Source of the DNA: Blasia pusilla
Lineage: Eukaryota; Marchantiophyta; Marchantiopsida; Blasiales
Assembly (NCBI GenBank): GCA_050084515.1
Contig: CM114272.1
Coordinates: forward strand, 25,730,001-25,794,000
Direction: 5' to 3'
Length of the DNA: 64,000 nucleotides
Shown here: positions 60,378 through 64,000 of the stretch, in pieces
Position numbering within the stretch: the first letter of the stretch is position 1
How the letters are laid out: the number at the start of each line of letters is the position of its first letter
Position numbers and translations under genes: made by a program
Notes under the pieces: generated by a model
What the model saw: the letters and a program-made list of their open reading frames with translations, nothing else
Databases searched by the model: none
What the model was told of the DNA's origin: nothing

Positions 60378-60722
60378 TTTTGCAACCCGTCGGATTTCGA
60401 CAGGTTGGCTGCTTGAGTGATCCCACTCTTTTCTTGTTAGTCCAACTTTTTAGGCATTTGGCAGGCTTCTTCACTTTTGCCTTGTTCCCCCATTTCGCCA
60501 CACCATTCTTCTCTAACACGGTATTTCAAACACGTGTTGGATTCCTACTACCTGAGGGATTCTCATGTTAGATTCCCAACTTGTCGGATTCTCATGGGTT
60601 GTAGGTTGGAATGGAAGCACTTCTCAAGATCCTTCTTTTGTTGTGGTGTGCTTGCTTGCAACGGGTGCAACCCATCGGATTCCGATGGGTTGGAATGGGT
60701 GCAATCTGTCAGATTCCGACAT
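60378..60722. repeat. palindrome cluster 5
   Basis: Four copies downstream of the last coding block: starts near 60380, 60574, 60668 and 60700. At 60668-60692 both arms carry the matching change (CAACCCATCGGA with its exact complement), leaving a perfect hairpin. Confidence 0.85.
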
Positions 60723-60739
60723 TTAGGGTCTGAATGAAG

Positions 60740-61395
60740 GGACATGGGTGCATCAGTCCCTCTTTACTCCTGACAGCTATCAACCTTTTGCTTCAATTGT
60801 CCTCTCAATCTGATCACATTTTCTTCTTGATGCATACATTTCTCAATGGCTGAGAGAATGGTGGAACCAAGTTGTCAAACGCACAACAATCCATGGTATA
60901 CTTTATGCATCAATTAATGAGCCAACATCATCCAATGTTGTCATACAAATCTTCAGCTACAATCAGTGATGAGTGATTTGTTATGTTGTGGAAAACCCCC
61001 TCATGGATGAGTATTGATTTGATGGGATATTTAATGCAAGAAAAGTCAACAATCCATAATGTCAACCACATCTTCAAGGAAGTTAAACCTTAAAGGGCAT
61101 CGGAGTCTATTGAGACCATAGTTAGAGTCTTTATTTGAACCTTTCATTGAGATAAAATTGCTACTTCCGGTAAAATTATGTGCCGATGGTCCTCCAACAA
61201 TAATACCCCTTTGTCCAGCTTACTGTAGTGCTGGCTTAGACAGGCAATGTGAAGAAAATTGGGCTCACATGGAGAGTGATGGAAGGATGTTTGTAGTGGT
61301 CTTATGAAAAAAGAAGATTACTTTAGGCCCTAATGTGGTCCACTTGCTACTCTCTTCAAAAGATTTCATGAATTTGAAAGCTTTCAAAAATGTCA
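60740..61395. other. spacer, no gene seen
   Basis: No coding frame, palindrome copy or element end was recognised. Confidence 0.4.
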
Positions 61396-61399
61396 ACAA

Positions 61400-62078
61400 G
61401 TTTTGAAGAGAGGAGGCGGATTCCGCCCTTTTTTTTTTAAGAGAGACTCTCCTCTCTTCCGCTCACCCTCTCCTCTCTTACTCTCTCATGCCAGAATACT
61501 AGCCCCCGCCACTTTAAGGGGCCGGATTTCCTTCCCTAAATTTAGGGGTACCCCGGAGATCTCCATCAGTACTTGTAAGGGAGGAGTCTCTCCAAGAAGT
61601 CTTGGAACACGAATCCCCACTTTGAGCACCAAGCGGCGTCTCAAGGGCACAGGATGGAACAGGAGTTTGGCGTTGGAACTCGAAACCCAAACCTCATCCA
61701 AGGGAGTGGACTTTGTACGCCACACTTGGATTCCGACGCGTGATTCATTTTGTGTGAGTCTCGATTAGGGAATCATTGGATGTCCATCGGATAGTTGGAA
61801 CCGTGAGGCACGAAACACCGTTTAAGGTTCTTGAACCGACCAAAAAGTCTATCCCGAATCTCTTGAGACTTGCCTGTGTTGTAAATCGAGAAACTAGGAA
61901 AGTTGAGCTTCATGTGAGATGGAGACAAGAACTTGTAAAGTAAGCCCGCTGATTGATCCACACCTGACTCACTAGAGTGCGTGTTTGGATGCAGATAAGC
62001 GTTGAGAGCATGACTTACTGAACGCACGCTTCTGCAACAACAAAGATTAAGGTTCAAGGAGAGTAGGTGCACGAAACT
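61400..62078 (+). mobile_element. LTR of the 49.6-kb family, inverted orientation
   Basis: Read on the minus strand, this follows the 49589-50294 LTR in order: 'CTCTCCTTGAAC', 'TCTTTGTTGTTGC', 'TGCATCCAAACACGCACTC', 'TGAAGCTCAAC', 'GGCAAGTCTCAAGAG', 'GTTCCAACTATCC', 'CTTGAGACGCCGC' and 'CCTTACAAGTACT'. Ends are approximate; clear TGTCG/CGACA termini and a primer site are not preserved. It has opposite orientation to the other three copies. Confidence 0.65.
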
Positions 62079-62155
62079 AGCTTGCTGGTGGGATGAGGAC
62101 TTGGCAAGCTGATGCTAATCTAGTTCTGCATAACTTCCTAGTCATCCATCCTAGT

Positions 62156-62232
62156 TCAACATGAAAAAGAACTCTCCAATTAAACACACTCTCTAGAGTG
62201 TGCTTAATTGAAGAGTTATTTTTCAAGTTGTG
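62156..62232. repeat. long imperfect hairpin
   Basis: CAACATGAAAAAGAACTCTC on the left pairs with the complement of GAGTTATTTTTCAAGTTG on the right, around the core CACACTCT/AGAGTGTG. Arms are about 37 bp with about four mismatches and a 2-base loop. It may be a small fold-back or MITE-like element. Confidence 0.7.
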
Positions 62233-62631
62233 TTACCAACACACCCACAAGGAAGTGATGGCTAGCTATTGCACGCATGGGAATTTATTCACTTACCTTG
62301 CTGCTTTTGGAGATGTTTGAGGGGTGATTTTAGGGTGACACACATTGTAGATTAGTGCGTTGGTGAGTGCACGGCACTACCCCGACTATTGTAGAGAACT
62401 TGGTGGGATGGATGTATACCACACCAGTTGTAAGTTACATAGTGTGCGGGCTATTTTCCGCATGTTGAGCTCAAGTGAGATAAGTGGGGGCGTGTCCACA
62501 ATTTGGGCATTGTCTAGTGCAAAGCTAGAGGTTGGAGAGTGAGTCATAGTTGTTTGTAGGTTTTACCACAGCGCATCCACAGAGTATTGGGGAGCGTGGT
62601 AGTGGTAGAAGTGGCGGAGGATTTACTTGGA

Positions 62632-62687
62632 ATGGGAGGGCCCTCCATATGCAAGGGACTTTTTCAGCATATGGAGGGCCCTCCCAT
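62632..62687. repeat. perfect 21-bp-arm hairpin
   Basis: Left arm 62632-62652 and right arm 62667-62687 are exact reverse complements (ATGGGAGGGCCCTCCATATG core) with a 14-base loop. It lies in a weak plus-strand open frame (62587-62877) of no known family. Confidence 0.85.
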
Positions 62688-62889
62688 GGATGATTATCAC
62701 AAGTTTTGGATTCTCCTTGAGGTAGAGATTGAGGCATGGAGACTATTTTGTTCTCCAAGATATGTGTCCCTCACAAGGTGTGTGATGGATGATGTGGCGG
62801 ATGCACTAGCATCCACTAACCGCATCAAGGAGACACTTCACTTGGAGGAGTTGTCGATCCGGGTCTTACGAGTGTGACCAATCGAGTAC

Positions 62890-64000
62890 CACCTCTGTTC
62901 AACCGATTGGTTGAGTTCTTCCAAGAGTTAGGGAAGAACTATCAGGGGGTGAGGACCGACAAGTTAAAGTCGATTCATGAGTTTTAGTGGAGAGCGTGAG
63001 AGAGTCTTCGACAGGCCTATGCATGCTTTGACGGTTGATTACAGCGACTCAGGATGTGACAGAGGCACAAGCGGTTCAGTTTTGGTATGCAATGGTAGAC
63101 CGCGCGCGAGTTGCGGAAGAGAGTGCAAGATGCAACTCTCTTACATGTTGGTTCGCCTACTCTCAAGTTTGTATTTTTATTTGCGGAGCAGATTGAGCTC
63201 AACATACTTGAGGAGAGATTTTTGATGATAGGCGCGTCATCTTCGAGGAAGACGACACGAGTGACGGTGTCTCCATCAATGCCGCAAAGCACTACTCTAG
63301 ATAGAGTCATGGGACTGAGGGCTACACGAGGATATCGGGAGCCAAGTTCAATCCTACGCTAGGAAGTAGGGCTCAGGTATTTCTTGTCGGACGTGTGGAG
63401 CATCACATCATCAATGAGATTATAGACAATAGAGTGGAGTGTAGGTAGCACCATTAGCTGTATATGAGGCGGCCCACCCTTACCTCAATGTGATCATTGA
63501 CAGAGCTATGGGCACACACCTGAGAGATGTTTTGAGCTGCACCTAGAGGGGGGTCGAGGACCTGGAGATGGCAGAGGACGAGGTGTAGGAGGTCGAGAAC
63601 GTTGAGGAGGAAGGACCCCACCACCTACCACGGTGAGTGCAACACTTGCATCAGAGGAAACTTTGGAGAGGATTGCTCAGTTGGAGCAACTTCTTCAGGC
63701 TATGACAACCCAACATGCATCTACATCAGGTGCAAGATGCTCGTCGACTTCCGGATCAGCTCAGGCCCAAGACATCGCGGGAGATCTAGGAGGTATAGGA
63801 TTTTTGTGGAACACCCCACAGGTGGATGAGATGTAGTGGTTACGAGAGGCGCAGTGAGAGCTTTTGAGCCACGAGGAAAAAATGTGGAAGTGGATTCCCA
63901 GAGGTGAGAAGTTGGTAAGCAGGCTAGACTTCCCTAGTCTTTCATATTTTTAGAGGCTCTTCAGACCCCATCGATGGTCCTTAGACGGCCTTTGAGGAGC
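62890..64000 (+). pseudogene. gypsy gag remnant, runs off the window
   Basis: Plus-strand frames resemble gag: EAQAVQFWYAMVDRARVAEE (about 63070-63120), RVQDATLLHVGSPTLKFVFL (63111-63180) and, after stops, LERIAQLEQLLQAMTTQHAS (63660-63720) with a Ser/Thr linker. The stretch 63920-63995 resembles 26690-26790, so the same family is present twice. Stops break it throughout and it may continue beyond the window. Confidence 0.5.

Noticed and set aside
50645-60722. CRISPR array interpretation of the repeated palindromes
   Set aside because: Spacing is irregular, copies are diverged, and two clusters sit in spliceosomal introns of a plant gene. There are no regular repeat-spacer units and no cas genes.

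Overview
This looks like nuclear DNA of a land plant. A seed-free plant (bryophyte, lycophyte or fern) is my guess, because the gypsy, reverse-transcriptase and transposase relatives look like those I associate with such genomes, but the window does not prove it. Genes have several GT-AG introns, and the rest is mostly old transposable elements.

Only two genes are intact, both on the minus strand and both assembled here exon by exon. The first is an eight-exon prolyl 4-hydroxylase (899-4160, 305 residues) with a signal peptide and a C-terminal ShKT domain. The second is a four-exon gene for a 750-residue protein with an N-terminal SAWADEE-like domain, a long disordered middle and an RRM-like domain (16720-20902), probably chromatin- or RNA-related.

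The rest is layered repeat DNA. 5.7-7.5 kb: a non-LTR reverse-transcriptase relic and a Ty3/gypsy integrase relic. 8.1-13.6 kb: unidentified coding fragments, an LTR-like block and a solo LTR. 24.7-28.5 kb: another LTR piece, a CACTA (En/Spm-like) transposase pseudogene and gypsy gag/protease debris. 28.6-32.1 kb: exon remnants of an unidentified degenerate gene. 32.7-39.0 kb: two CACTA elements without transposase, with gypsy debris between them. 41.1-44.6 kb: two gypsy relics in opposite orientation, one with integrase followed by a PHD-like finger. 46.0-47.1 kb: an array of short palindromic repeats. 47.4-50.3 kb: a minus-strand gypsy element with gag, zinc knuckle, protease, start of RT, tRNA-Met-type primer site and 5' LTR.

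The most unusual part is 50.6-60.7 kb. A decayed DNA transposase on the minus strand lies divergently beside a decayed multi-exon plus-strand gene. That gene appears to encode a coiled-coil, a ParB-like 'DGNHR' module and then a bacterial-type N6-adenine/N4-cytosine DNA methyltransferase. About 35 copies of a 25-27 bp palindrome (arm GCAACCCGTCGGA) lie in five clusters in the spacers and introns around and inside these genes and not in the recognisable exons. LTR-like sequences of one family, in inverted orientation, bracket the whole block. I propose it as a candidate methyltransferase-carrying mobile element; this is inference.
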